A stretch of DNA of 64,000 nucleotides from Sphagnum compactum (lineage: Eukaryota; Bryophyta; Sphagnopsida; Sphagnales), in contig OZ234500.1 in NCBI GenBank assembly GCA_965153455.1, positions 4,154,001-4,218,000 of the forward strand. The letters are read 5' to 3'. A program made the translations under genes and the position numbers. Shown here piece by piece: positions 36,301-48,653 of this stretch (position 1 is its first letter; every line of letters starts with the position of its first letter). The notes under the pieces are model-generated. The model did no database searches. It saw only the letters and a program-made list of their open reading frames with translations, and was not told the origin of the DNA.

Positions 36301-36730
36301 CGACATCTGGGGCATCTTGCAGGGTCTCTGGTTAGGTCTGGCTTGTGGTCTGTTCGTACAGATGAGCTCCCTTTTCATCATGACTATTCGCACAGATTGG
36401 GCAAAGCAAGTAAGGCTAGGTTATTTGAGGATCTCTTACTTCTGTATTTTACAGCAACATATTGTTGGAGGAATTGTTTCCAGCCAACAACAATCCTCAG
36501 AATTGATGTAATTTTCATAGAATGGTTTTTGATCCCTTTTGCATATTTTGTTCATGATTTATCTCCTGGATGCAGTTTTTTCTTACTCAAGAATGACACA
36601 AGTTTTTGTTGTGTGTTTTTGCTTTAATCTTGTTTCATTGACATGGCAGGCTGATTACGCAAAGGGTCGTCTTGACAACTCATCACTCAAACATTTGCTG
36701 ATAACATCAGCAGAACCAGCTGAGGTTTGA
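33332..36730 (+). CDS. MATE (DTX-type) multidrug/flavonoid-type efflux transporter, nine exons
   Basis: Exons with GT-AG junctions and matching phases: 33332-33509, 33773-34059, 34384-34928, 35124-35210, 35397-35453, 35601-35839, 35955-36073, 36323-36409, 36650-36730, giving 1680 nt and 559 aa. Residues 1 to about 95 are an unusual soluble head with a Glu-run/Gln-run ([13 protein letters not shown]) and a Gly-run. The MATE fold follows: [99 protein letters not shown], consistent with 12 membrane helices. Known relatives are H+- or Na+-coupled antiporters in vacuolar or plasma membranes exporting alkaloids, flavonoids or xenobiotics; the substrate here is unknown. The start is the first ATG after a GA-rich leader. 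Alternatives are an exon 2 acceptor at 33785 (four residues fewer) or initiation at the later Met before GSWTISS. No break was found, so it is probably functional. Confidence 0.9.
34077..34096 (+). repeat. Poly-C tract (20 C) in MATE intron 2
   Basis: A run of twenty cytosines starts 17 bp after the 5' splice site of intron 2. It lies outside the coding sequence but could form an i-motif/G-quadruplex on opposite strands and is likely to vary in length. Confidence 0.9.
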
Positions 36731-39700
36731 TAGTGTAAAAAAATTGTCCCCAACATTTTCTCATCTCATCAGTCCAGCATGTGCAAATTCAGGGTCAATT
36801 TTTGCATTATGCAACAGCGTGCAAACTTGTACTGTTCTGCTCTTATATTGCAAACTTGTGGAATTGTGGGGGAAGAGTTCGACTTTGGGTGTGTTAGTAG
36901 TGTAGCACCCTGCTCTTAAGGACCTTGCTTTGTTTTTGTATCACAATCTTCAGTTTTCTACTGCACACATTTGTGAGCTAATTTTACACTAGTCTAGGAT
37001 TTTAGCTCCATGCTAGCACACTATTCCTGGCCTGGTTGTCTTATCAGCATTTCATAATTTCAGCTCATTATTTCGTAGATGGTTGTAAACTAACCAAAGG
37101 AGGTCTCTCTATGTGTAGCCATAGAGTGGCAGATTCTCTTCCAATTGATATCTCATTTTCAAACATGAATCAAGTGTGTGTGTGTGTGTGGACCTGAAGC
37201 TCCCTGTCGATTTCCTTCAGTTTGTATGGAGAAATTCTGCAATGAGAAAGTTTACTTGGATTTGGACAGTCTGCAACTCCATAACAGATGATGGAATTGT
37301 CAATTAGATTAGCATTGTGGTCTTCTCATGGAGCTAGGTATAGCACTAAGGTTTCTCATCTTGACTTCCCATCTTGTGAGGTTTCCTTTTTCGATTCTTG
37401 TCTGCAAGAAAGAAGCTTGATTCTGCAGAATCCAGTAAAGCCACAAGCTGATTGCAGGTTTGCTTTCACTTAAAACACTCCCAATCTAGGGTATCTAGCT
37501 CCAGTTGTCAAGGTTTTCTACTTGGTGCACGGTAAGTCTGGACAAGTACACTAGGTAGTTGCCACACATTGGAGGCTTGGCTGTAAATGGTATGTACATG
37601 ATAGTGGTGTGCACCTTCTATCTCTATAAGACTGTGAAACAATAGACTGTGAAACCCATTCTTGTGTTGACCTAATCTCTTCAAGTCAATCTGAGAATCT
37701 TGGGAGAAGAGAATTCTTCTTGCAACTTTGAAAGGTACAAGACCTAAAGATGTGGTTGAAGAGGCATGATCTTATGGTGTCCACTCTTACTTCTGACTCA
37801 TAGAATTGAACACACACTTTCATGCTGTATTGACCAATTTTGATTGCATGTTCTGCTTTGTGTCGACCTTAGATTTAGATGGTGCAGCTGAGAGTGTTAT
37901 TTCTGCCAGTTATTGCCATGTGTAGATAGCTCATATGACACTGTGGGTTAAAATCTCTCACCATACTTCAACTGGCAATTTATTTGGAAGGTGCAGTTGA
38001 ATTTGTAGGTTTTCTTTGAAGTACTGAGGATTGTTCCTTTTGCTGTGTACAATGTCAGTCTGTCAATTCTGCAACTATCTGTTAGACTTGGAGTTTGTGG
38101 CAGTGAATGGTGGTCAAAGTACTGGAAGGGAAGCAGTGAGGAATGGCCAACAATACAAAGATGTGGTGTGCCTACTACTCCCTTACTGCCTACCACTGGC
38201 AAGGTATGCACCATAAGCTATGCCTCATCTTTTTGTAGATGCTGCAAAACATTCTTCAAATTGATGTCAGCACTGTTGAGAAAATTCTTCAGTGCACATT
38301 CACAGCAGCATTGGCGCTCATGCAACCTGATGGAATGGGGCTTACATGAGGGAGCAGCATACTATCATTTCCCATGTGGAAGATCTTGCCTGGAGAAAGG
38401 TACCTTGTTAGGAAGACATTTGTTGCAAGGCAGAAACAAATTGACAGTGGCATTTGGGAGAGTGCCAATCCTTTCGGGCTCAGTTGTTGGGTCTTTGATC
38501 AGGTATTTCCTTGAGTGGTAAGCCACCCCCTTCTTCTCCTTCTAATTTTAGGAGTTAGTGTTGCTAGAGTTCTTGGGCTAATCTTATACCATCTCTCTTT
38601 GAGCTTGAAGAGTGAGATAGCTGGTTAGTCTGAAGAAGGAAGGACCTTGAGTAACTCTGAACTGCAAAGAGGATATCAGATCAACAGTGGTATTGCCCTG
38701 TGAGGATGAAGCTCTTCAATGCCAGGAAAAATCCCAAAGTTAACACAGGATGGTGGCAGCACTGGGCAATGACTTGCACTTCTTGAAAATCCTGCTACTG
38801 AAGGAGAGGAATTTGAATCCAAAAGCAGGTGCAAAAGCTGTGCACTTTGATAGTTGCTAAAATTGAGAGCAACTTGAAAAGCATCGTAGATACATTCCAG
38901 AAACAAAATCTCAATAACTATTCAGATCAACATTGGCAAAGTATCCATGCAGAAGAATCAGACAAAGTGTCTTTGGAAATCCCTTACCATTTCACCTCCT
39001 TGATGTGGTACTAAGCTTTAGAGGTTTGGCAAGGGATGGTTGGAACATCTGGTTGAGGAACATAACCTCTGGAGCCCCCTTATCAAGGTTACTGTGCTCC
39101 ATGAGTCCATGCTCAATACTGGGTCTGGGTGGTTGAGCCCAATCCTCCACAGATGCAGAGACACCAGGTGTTGAATGGTGGTTGAATTGCTTTGCCAGAC
39201 CTTTGCTTGCTCACAAAACTACTGCAAGAACACTATCTGGAAGCAGGTCCAGCAGATCCTAAGGGTTCACCGATCAGGTTCTGCCAGAACTGAGCTTCTT
39301 AGAAGAGTTCATAGTGATAGTGTGTGATAGCCAAGGAGTACCAAGAACAGATGGAAAGAAATGTGCCAACAAAATGTGTGCAGACAGCAATTGAGACATG
39401 TTTCGGGGTGCCATCCACTGAGGTTGAACCTGATCATCAGACTTTGTGGAGCACACTATGATTTGAAGGCTGGCAAAGCTTTGCTATGCCTGGTTTGTGC
39501 CTCCTGCCTTGTATGCTTCACCTCTTGCATCGATATCGCTTCATGATGTCACATACAGATTTCAAACTGAAAACACCCCAAAAGGATGGAACTTGCTCAT
39601 CAGACAGTCTCTGTTGATTTATTTTCAGTGTGCTCCATGGGAGCCTGAGGTTGTCAACAGTTTCCAAGAATAAAAAACTAGGGTTAGTGAGCCTGAATAT

Positions 39701-40176
39701 TTGGATTTGATGACAGACCTGCGAGCGAGTGAGACCACCACTGTTTGTTATCTGAATTTGCTCTGAAAGGAGAACATTGCAGACACATGATGTGCCCTCA
39801 AGAGTATTCAATTCTCAAACAACATACATGTCAATTAACATATTCCTGCTCAAATTGCAGGTCACAGGTCAAGGGGTGCATTGGGAAAGATACACTTGGG
39901 CTGTTAGGGCTTACAAAGAGCATGGGATCAGATGATGTGAGGAAAGCTGCAGAAATATCCTAACCAAATGAAGGCTGATTTCCTTATAAAGAAACTGCAG
40001 GCCCGTGTGAAGATGGCATATACACAGACACCATTCTCTCAGCCTGCTTCTGGTGAAACACAAATATGACTTACAAACAATTCGGTCTTGGTTTGGCAGG
40101 ATCATATGTTGTTGCAATTGTTGCTGCACTCTGTGTTGATGCAATTGAAAGCAATTAGAACTCCAGATCAATCTCA
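36731..40176. other. Spacer between the convergent MATE and kinase genes
   Basis: Visibly richer in GC than the other spacers, with mixed sequence and no AT-rich transposon signature. It includes a (TG)n run near 37168-37184. Open frames up to 158 codons (38045-38521) occur on both strands but show no family, no splice-linked continuation and no codon bias I can defend. It may contain long 3' untranslated regions of the two convergent genes or an old decayed gene. Confidence 0.4.
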
Positions 40177-41415
40177 CTAATCTCGCTGTCGTCGAATGTG
40201 CAACAGGTCTCGGAGATGAATGCGATCATATTGTGGGAAATTCTTTTCCATCTTTTGGAGCTCTTCTACAATAGTGTCAAAAGGCGGCCTTTCTTTAGGG
40301 TTTCTTGACCAGCACCTCTGAATCAATTCCTGCATACCTAGAGGATAGGTCTTGGCTTTCATCTCTGGCCGACGATCTTCATCAGCCACAAGCTGTGCTG
40401 CATCATAGGCCACCTCTTCTTCAAAAGGAGCAGCACCCTCAAACATCTCATACAGAACCATGGCAAATGAGAACACATCAACACTCTTATCATATTGCTC
40501 ATGCAGAAAAACCTCAGGCGCCATGTACCTGTAGCTCCCTGTCTCCCCTGTCATCTTGTACACATCTCGCAGATGATTTACCTTGATGAGCTTGCTGAGA
40601 CCAAAGTCCCCAACCTTGAGCTCATGGGCTTCATCGAGAATGACATTGCGTGGTTTCAGATCTCGATGGATTATTGCATTTGGACCATTGTGCAGGTAAC
40701 ACATGCCTCTTGCTATATCCAGAGAGTATTTCACAATGAGAGGAGCAGGCAAGGCTTCTTTCTTCCTCGATAATAGCTCATACAAGTCTCCCCCTGCAAG
40801 ATACTCCGTGATTAGCATCAAAGGAGGCTGCCTCGTGACAGCTCCAAGAAACTGAACAATGTTAGGATGTCTGAGCTTGACCAGCAACTCTACTTCTTGT
40901 CTGAAATCCTTCACCACCATTTTATCATTCGACAATGACGGTCGAATCGTTTTCACGGCCACCGGTGTCCCTCTCCAGATCGCTTTTCGGATCTCGCCGA
41001 ACGAGCCTTTGCCGATGAGCTCACTGTTTTCGAGGTCGATTTCGGAAGGCGAAATCTCCCAGTCCACGCGTTGCGGTAATGGCGGAGTGAGGGGGAGATT
41101 CACTTCATGACCCTCAACAGCTTCTCCCCCATTCTCCTCCAGCAATCTCACCATCTCCGCATGTCCCTCACTCTGGGCATCACCACATGGAGACGATCCC
41201 CACCGATCGAGAGCATTGATGGAAGCACCTTCTGCTAAAAGAATTTTCGCAACGGCTCGATGGTCACGAGTTGCCGCGATATGAAGCGGCATACGCTTGT
41301 CGTAGTCTGCCGCATTCACCAATGTCTTGTCCTCCTTCAAGAGCTTCCGCAGATTCCCCACATCCCCATTTCGCACCGCCCAGTGCAGCTGCGCCACTTG
41401 TGCTCTGTCCGCCAT
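40177..41415 (-). CDS. Ankyrin-repeat protein kinase, integrin-linked-kinase/VIK-like, intronless
   Basis: Uninterrupted 412-codon frame from ATG (MADRAQVAQLHWAV) to TAG. Residues 8-97 hold about three ankyrin repeats (AVRNGDVGNLRKLL, MPLHIAATRDHRAVAKILL, WGSSPCGDAQSEGHAEMV); the third has SPC where TPL is usual. Kinase domain about 131-400: Gly loop GKGSFGEI (135-142), VAVK Lys155, helix C Glu174, HRDLKPRN (250-257), DFG (270-272), APE (299-301), so all catalytic residues are present. Plant relatives (VIK/ILK, RAF-like group C) act at membranes in brassinosteroid/auxin and stress signalling; a role here is inference. The ones I know are similar in length but multi-exon, so an intact single exon suggests a retrogene, although no poly-A tail or target duplication is visible. 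Its promoter would lie in the GC-rich stretch 41416-41900. Confidence 0.9.
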   Translation of the reverse strand: MADRAQVAQLHWAVRNGDVGNLRKLLKEDKTLVNAADYDKRMPLHIAATRDHRAVAKILLAEGASINALDRWGSSPCGDAQSEGHAEMVRLLEENGGEAVEGHEVNLPLTPPLPQRVDWEISPSEIDLENSELIGKGSFGEIRKAIWRGTPVAVKTIRPSLSNDKMVVKDFRQEVELLVKLRHPNIVQFLGAVTRQPPLMLITEYLAGGDLYELLSRKKEALPAPLIVKYSLDIARGMCYLHNGPNAIIHRDLKPRNVILDEAHELKVGDFGLSKLIKVNHLRDVYKMTGETGSYRYMAPEVFLHEQYDKSVDVFSFAMVLYEMFEGAAPFEEEVAYDAAQLVADEDRRPEMKAKTYPLGMQELIQRCWSRNPKERPPFDTIVEELQKMEKNFPQYDRIHLRDLLHIRRQRD

Positions 41416-41630
41416 AGCGATGGCACTCCTTCACAAGCTCATGCAGCACCGGCAGCTTTTCCCCCACTCTATGTGGGCTTTCCCAATTCACCTTAAATGG
41501 ACCGCGTAGCGTGACAAAGAAATCATCAAGGAATCGACTTACGGGAGCTTCTGCCAACCCGTACCCGCGTCCATGGGTACCCAGCGCTACGGCAGACTTT
41601 GCGGCCCCGGTAATGTGTCCGTCGGTGGGG

Positions 41631-41660
41631 ATTCGGGAAGATTCGGGAAGATTCGGGAAA
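41631..41660. repeat. Three tandem ATTCGGGAAG decamers upstream of the kinase
   Basis: Perfect ATTCGGGAAG units at 41631, 41641 and 41651 (the last ends AAA). They lie about 220 bp upstream of the kinase start in its presumed promoter or leader. Confidence 0.8.
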
Positions 41661-41661
41661 C

Positions 41662-41900
41662 TGGTCGGTACTGTCGGTCCCGGTTTAACCCCGGGTCGAC
41701 CTTGAGACACGTCTGAACCCGCGTCTGGTTGTTACACATCGATTATCCCCTGGGGACAGGTTCCTTGGTTCTCCCGCTCCGGTGCTGAAGGGGGGACTAG
41801 TCCTGTCGGTCCGCGTTAAGTGTTGAGTTTGAGACCCGGGTCCACCCTGACATACGTGCAACCACGCGTCTCACTAACCATCGAATATTCCTTGGGGCCT
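41662..41900. repeat. Diverged direct duplication in the kinase upstream region
   Basis: The block around 41668-41757 (CTGTCGGTCC, CCCGGGTCGACC, ACACGTCTGAACC, GCGTCTGGTT, CATCGATTATCCCCTGGGG) recurs at 41812-41899 (CTGTCGGTCC, CCCGGGTCCACC, ATACGTGCAACC, GCGTCTCAC, CATCGAATATTCCTTGGGG). It is CpG-rich, unlike anything else in the window except the Helitron body. It may be a duplicated promoter segment. Confidence 0.65.
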
Positions 41901-44080
41901 TTCTCTTTTCAGTTGAATCTTGGATGTTCCAATTGAATGCGACTACTTTTAGGGTGGATTGAATTCAACATGGGGATGAAATTGCTACATGATTTTAAAT
42001 CAATGGATGAAATTGAGAATATCACATGGATGAAAATATGAATGCATCTGACCACATGATTGTAATTGGAGATATGGACAAACTGGCCTCTTTTGCTGGC
42101 CCATCACCAACAGATACTTCTAAGTTTCTAAGTGTATTTACAACATACCTTCCTAGAAAGGTGGGGCATTTTGGAAAGGGAATCGTCGCTCACTCCTTCC
42201 AGAGGCGGTGGTTTCGTTTTCCAAATGAGCTCGACTTTGTTTTGGTTTGGGGGGGGGGGGGGGGGGGAGGGGGACACCCAGTAGTGGCTATCTTGAGCAA
42301 AATCCTCTCCCAAGAAGGACAAACCCTGTAAATAAAAATCAAGGATGGGAATCCATCCATCAAAAGTACAAGGCAAATGTAAACAGAAGTAGACACAACC
42401 CAAAGAAAAAACAAAAGCAAACAATTAACAAAAATCAGGTAAAGACCCTATGCAAAGAGGACTCATGACTATGAAATGATAATCAACAATGACAAAGAAG
42501 GCTTAAAACAAAAGAGTTGTCATCTATCACAAATCGGCTAGTGACGGAGGTCCACTAGCTATGATGTGTGAAAGAGATGAAGAACTTTAACCAAGTGCAG
42601 CAGCCTGTTGAAGAATTGCTATGGCTTACGCACATTGCAGTGCTACGGACATGTGATGTGGATAATAAGAAACAAGCATTGAAGGGACTAAATAAAACAA
42701 TTAAGATACGCGATAGTGGTCTATGCACGTGGTCAGAAATGAATCAAAACAAAAATGAAAACACTCGTACATCTCAATAGCAAAAAGAATGAAGATATCG
42801 TTTAGTGTTCGGTCAGTGTATGATTGTGTTTTCTCCTAAGCAACCCATTGCATGTGTCATCGTTGTCAATGTTTGACGACGTCCATCAAGGTCCAAAATC
42901 ATTTTTTGTGATAACGATATTCATTCATCGTCGGGTGTGGAGAAGGAAAAGGTGGAAAACCTCCTTCTTAACATGTGTTACTCTCCAAATCAATAGTTAC
43001 TACAATATCTCATTAATGTATCATGAATTGTTATACGCTCACTCTTGCAAGGGCACCAAAACAATGGGTACCTAGATCGTCGATGGTATGTCTACACTTA
43101 CATCGTGAAAATAGGCAACCGTAGGATGTGGCAAACCAAGACAAGTACATTGTGTTGTAAGGAAATGGGTTGACGATAAATGAAATGCAAATGTGGTAGG
43201 ATGAGCTAATAACCAAGCGCTTGCCCTTAGAACCGCAAGGACATAGTCCAATGGTGAGAGCAACAAACTTAATATCAAATGCAACCCCTAATTCATTGTT
43301 ACGTTTGTGTGAACAATGAATTAAGGGTTGCACTTGATAAAGCACATTACAAATTACTACAAGTTTGGTTCACTTCAAGAGATCCATAGAACCATGGTGA
43401 CCACACTATAAACAATTTGTATGTAAGGCAAGGAAAATATAGATAGGAAATATATTTTAATGAAAATCAACAGCTAGAAATAACAGTTGTTATGAAGTAG
43501 GGAAGAATGTCGAGAAAAATAACTCGAGTGACCCAACACCCATGAACACACCATCCAAAAATTGTTCTAAATATAATAAGCATATAATTAATTCATTGGG
43601 CAAAAATTGTAAAAAATACAAAAATTATAATTAAAAATCATCAAAGGCCAAGGAGAATATATTGCTCATACCTCTTCTAAGTTGAAAGTGAACTTGGCTC
43701 TCCTATAAAAGAAAAAAAATGAAATGATGTTGATCCATATATGTGGAGGTGAAGGGGGTGAAAGGTTTCATATAAAATAAAATCCTATTTAAATATTTTT
43801 TGATCCATATTTTATTAGAATTGAAGTGCCTTAAATATTTAATGCAATAAAAGTTTATCAAACCCAAAGGCCTTTAGGTACACATTTAAGGGCTTAAATT
43901 AAATAAACCCTACTTGGACCCCCATTTGTACAATATGCATTAATTAGGTTGAAATGGAGACAAACCAATAGGGGAAATTATCGTGCAAATGGACATTGCC
44001 CGAATTTGCAATATTTGCATTTTTTGCATTCAAATGGAGCACTAGCTAAATGAAATATCCACAATTGTCCATGCTGGTGG
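41901..44080. other. Intergenic DNA with a poly-G tract, no gene recognised
   Basis: Holds an 18-G run at 42250-42267 and otherwise mixed AT-rich sequence. The open frames at 42026-42331 and 43031-43345 pass through low-complexity DNA or lack family resemblance. Confidence 0.45.
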
Positions 44081-47000
44081 TCTAATTGTATGGTGTTGGT
44101 TTTGGTAATGGTAAGTATAACTCAAGTCTCAATTCATTTGTCATGATATTGACGTTGGAACCTCCGTCCAACAAAACATCCTCCATTAAGTTTTGGGCCA
44201 AGCAATGGAGGTTCTAATGTTAATATTTGGATCAGAATCACGCCCATTTGATGGTTTATCCATGCAACTATAACAACAATGATTTTTGCCATTATAAATA
44301 ATTTGTAGACGGTTGTTTGGTGGATTGCATCTTGACATTTAAATATTGTTTAAGATCTAGAACCAACTTAAGCGATTGCCCCAACGTTAAAATGTCTTTA
44401 ATGTCCAACACCTATTTCTTAATGTCTTCAAAAACTTCTACTAAAAAATGTACCTTTAAGCCTCTATAGATTTTGTTGACACATATGATTCTCTTGAAGT
44501 CACTCAGGGTGTTTCTTTTATTCATGATTGGTTGTTGTTAATTCACCTTGTTTAACTTGAAGATTGGAGGATGTTGCAAGAAATAAATATGAAGGTGGAT
44601 TCTCCTTTACATTTCTATAATGGCCAAACCACAAATGATTTTTGCAATTGCTCATCTTTATCCCAATTTATAGGTCCTTTGACCTTTCTAGGTTCATTGA
44701 CTGTGAACACAACTTCTTCAACCACCTAATTTAGTGACGATCATGCAAACCATGTTGACTATAACTTTTGGTTTATTTCCTTTTCTATAGGTTTTTTGTC
44801 ATTCTTTGATTTGAAAGGCTTTTCCTTGAATAAAACACATGTTTTTTTTGTCTAGGATAATATAAGGCTTTGTGATCTTAGTTGGGTACAAATGTAACAT
44901 ATTTCTTTTGTGTGTAATGTTACTATGATTGTTGCCCTGTCCATTATTGGGAAAACCTCCTTGTTGAGCTAACACCTCGTTTACTACCATAACTCTTTTG
45001 TTTGGAAGTCAATTATTGGGATTATTGGGGTTGTAATGAAAGTTTTTAATGTTGCATCAAGTATGTTTATAAATGTTGCAATACTCATTGTTTTGTTTTT
45101 TACTAACCATCATTAATAGAATTCTTCTCATATGCAATTGGTCATTTGTAACTTGTGTGCAATTAGTTGTTGTTTACAATTAGATCAATCATGCTTGCAA
45201 CTACAATATTTGCATTGTACAATTTTAGGTTATTCAGTCATATGTGTAACTAGCATGAAACTAATGGTGTAAAAAATGGACATGTGTCATAAAAGTAATG
45301 GCATAAATTAATACATATTTAAATACTAGAGGTATAATGCTACTACATGTATATATCATTGTATGATATTATATTATATATGCATACACCTAATTCATGT
45401 TAATATCCATAATATATGTATGTCATTATATTTACCTAGTGCTAATACACTACACTAGCTATCCTATACCCTACTTATTACAAAACTAATAACAATAATA
45501 ATTATTAGTATCGATATTAATACTAAATATTATTTACTTTACTTTAATTATTGTTGTTGTTATTTGTTATTGTACGAAGAATAATAATAATAATAATAAT
45601 AATAATCTATTAGCTATTATTATTTATAATATACAATATTTCTAGTGTGTAAATTATGTTGGTATGACATTTGATTATTAAGTAATGAACATTGCAACTA
45701 GGATGCAAGTAATATATTTATTTGATATTGTTTGTTTTATTTTTCAAATTAGTAAAGTATATAATTAGGTGCACTAGAAATATTAAAAAACAAGTGGCTT
45801 TTGGGATGAACCAATAAAAGAGGTCTAGCTTTAAAGGCTAAACCCAAAATAAAATAAGATCATTTCAAATTACCAACATGCCTAGCTATTCCTACCTATG
45901 TATCTACCTAGGCCTAGTTACTTAGGTACCTACCTTAAGCCTTTTTATTCACCTATTTAGGCCTACCTACCTACTAAAGCCTATGTACCTAGGTAGCTAC
46001 TTACCTACCTAAATGTCACATGTCAACATCCTATTTAAGTGCCATGTGAACTAATATCTTACTTAAATGCCACATGTCACCCTCCTATGCTATAATCTAG
46101 ATTAAATTGAATTGATTAATTAATTAATTAATTTAAAATTACCATGTGTTATGAAATAATTGGCCAAAACCATTGACACGTGTCACAATACAAAATGGGT
46201 TCATTTTAGTTTCATATAGTTGCATTTCATATATGCAACTAGCCCTCCATCAATACAATGAATGAAAGTGTAGAATGGTATCATATATACATTTCAAGTC
46301 ACATGCAACTAAAAATTGTGTGCAACTTATCTTAAGCAATTATAACAATTTTCAATTACATTTTTTATTTGCAATTGAAAATCAATTGTAAATGGTAGTT
46401 GAAAAATGTTGATTTTCTACTAGTGTATCTTTTGTTTCCTATTGTCCTTGGTCCAACTACCAATTGAAATTCCAATAACAATATATGTTCATCAATATCA
46501 ATTATGTTTTCCACACAAATGATAATAATTTTTTTGCTTTCAATCAATGTGTTTTTCTTCATGCTAGCAATAACAACTTTCAAGTGCAATTATAACCAAC
46601 TTTGAAAAAAATAGTCAACAAGTCATTATCAATTGTATGTTGCATGTAATTGGTCAACATCCTTTCATAATAGACCTCCACTTCTTACGTAAGCTCTTGC
46701 TTGAATCCTTCAACATCACGTAAACTCATTCATCATTTTAAATTATTTGGGATATTTTATAAAATGTTTTTGCAAGGTCATCAAAAGTGCATCCTAGGTG
46801 AATTTGCACAAAATTTTCACCCCCGTTCAAAAATTGCATCCTTCAATGTGAACTAAAATATATTTACAATGTCATCATTATTTGTCTCACCAATGGCCTT
46901 GAATGCCTTTTTGAAAATTCTAATATGTGCATTTAAATCAAAATTTCAAACACATAAAAACTATGGAAATGGTTTTTGGATGCAGGTTTTGGAACTATAA

Positions 47001-47370
47001 ACATCATTTATGGCACACGAGGATGTAATACCATAGTCGATGATATGGCCCCCATCTTGGCCCAAGATTTGACCATCTTGTTCATAGGCCCCAAAGGAAC
47101 TTTGATTCTTTTGCTAGCAAATGGAGGTCTAGTTGAAATATTATTGAATAGACCGAATTGTCCCCCAATACCTCCACCTCTAGGTGGTCCTTTGATCCAC
47201 TAGCACCACCACTTATGGGCAGGCCTTGGCCATCACCTCCTCTTAATGGGCCTCCACCACCTGCTCCTAATTGGTGGTCCCTTCCATGTACCTCCACCTT
47301 TGGCACCCCTAGCATGTGCAAAACTTGCAAGATATATGCTCCCTTTGTGGAGGTCACCCTAGGACCATGA
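44080..47370 (-). pseudogene. Decayed Ty3/gypsy gag-protease, interrupted by a CACTA relative
   Basis: Order on the minus strand: 47357-47082, a Gly/Pro-rich gag head; 46960-46440, gag core with DLNAHIRIFKKAFKAIGETN, FTLKDAIFERG and, in another frame, HLKVVIASMKKNTLIESKK; 45100-44930, a Cys/His segment like a zinc knuckle then VVNEVLAQQGGFPNNGQGN; 44200-44085, a retropepsin LLDGGSNVNIMTNELRLEL followed by LPLPKPTPYN. Stops and frameshifts are frequent. The DGGS active site and the gag motifs place it in a gypsy lineage different from the 16-22 kb chromovirus. No reverse transcriptase or LTR could be found. The stretch 45111-46425 is a later CACTA-type insertion. The protein would have been the particle protein and its protease; it is dead. 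Confidence 0.65.
45111..46425. mobile_element. Degraded CACTA element related to the one at 9153-12304
   Basis: The right end, read inward on the minus strand, begins CACTAGTAGAAAATC. The left end is CATTAATAGAATTCTTC, one substitution away from CACTA. Subterminal sequences align with the 9-kb element, e.g. CATGTGTCATAAAAGTAATGGCATAAATT against CACGTGTCATAAAAATGCTGGCCTAAAATT, and GCAACTA/GCAATTA motifs recur at both ends. Flanking triplets CAT and TAT do not match. It is 1315 bp, non-coding, and contains an (AAT)n microsatellite near 45580-45605. It splits the gypsy gag remnant. Confidence 0.7.
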
Positions 47371-48650
47371 ATAATTGTTGTAACAAATTGTTTGATTTTT
47401 TATACTAAACAAAATAGTAATCATTTTGCAACATGTTTTAAGTGCCACATTTTACATACATGTCAACCAAGTTATTTCCAACATAAACATATGAATCCTA
47501 TCCATTGTCAATGGTTGATTCACAAACATACATGCCATATCAACTTAAAAGGGGTCTGAAAACCTAAAAACATACTTGAAAACATGAAATCGTACTTTAA
47601 AACAAATATGAAAACCTAAAATCAAACATAAAATCAAACTTGAAAACTTGAAATCGAGCCTAAAAATAATGACAACAATGTTGTACTTATGCATTATAGT
47701 ATAATATCTTGAACCAAAAAAAAATCATTCTACCATTTTTTTTATGTCACATTTTGCATAATGTAGGTCATTTACAAGGTACATCTAATGAATAAATTTG
47801 CATCCCATCCACTTTCAATGGTTTGGAGAATTGTTCACAAGCATACATGCCTTGATCTTCAAGTGCAAATCTATGTTGACACATGTATTCAACACCTCCA
47901 TGGTAGCAAGAGAATTAGGCTACACACATTTGTATGAAGTCAAAAATCAGACCTAAAAACTACATTAAAGCTAAAAGGAACAAACTTTGATAATTCAAAA
48001 AGAAACTACAACGTTGAAAAAATACAATATGAAATTGTAGGAGATTTAAGAAAAAAATGGAAAATCTTCAAAAAAACACCAACAAGGATGGGAAAAAAAC
48101 TTTGAATGAAACAGTAAAATCCAATTTTATGTGGTGTTACCAAAAGGAGGCAGAAAGTTGGAAAGGAAAAAAATTTGGAATGAAAATTTGAATTTGAATT
48201 CATGTATTAGGTAAATTGTTTCAAATACTAGTATTGTACTAGGGTACATTCACAAAATAATGAGTAAGGGGCGCACCTTTAGTAAGGACTGCATTGAGTG
48301 CTTAATCTACAATAAAATTGAGAAAAATGTGACGTGTCATGTAGTTAGTCCAAGACATGTCCCAAGTCAATGGCAAGGCAAGATCAATGTTGAACTTCGC
48401 TAATTCAAGTGTGACCTATACCTATCTTGGTTCATAGGTAGCCTAAAACCTATGTGATGATTGTGTGTGCTCTCTTTTTTCTTGCAATTGAGCTACCAAA
48501 GTTTTCACATGTCCAACTATCATGCACGTTCTTTCTTGTGTCTGTCAATATGAGCTTCCCAAACATTTTCATGTGCAACCATTACACATGCTTGTTCTTT
48601 TCTTTGCCAACCTAAATTACTCAAAATAGTGCAAGTACATTAAGTTAATC
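47371..48650. other. AT-rich spacer, no gene recognised
   Basis: Includes AAAACCTAAAATC/ATACTTGAAAAC low-complexity stretches (47540-47670). No protein-like frame or element end is seen. Confidence 0.45.
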
Positions 48651-48653
48651 TTG

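Noticed and set aside
41264-41710. 148-codon minus-strand frame overlapping the kinase start in another frame
   Set aside because: It depends on a GC-rich leader with decamer repeats and has no family resemblance; the kinase frame is clearly the real one.
42250-42267. Poly-G tract considered as an element end or regulatory site
   Set aside because: No flanking repeat or gene relation; homopolymer C/G runs recur across the window (e.g. 34077, 54757) and look like simple slippage tracts.
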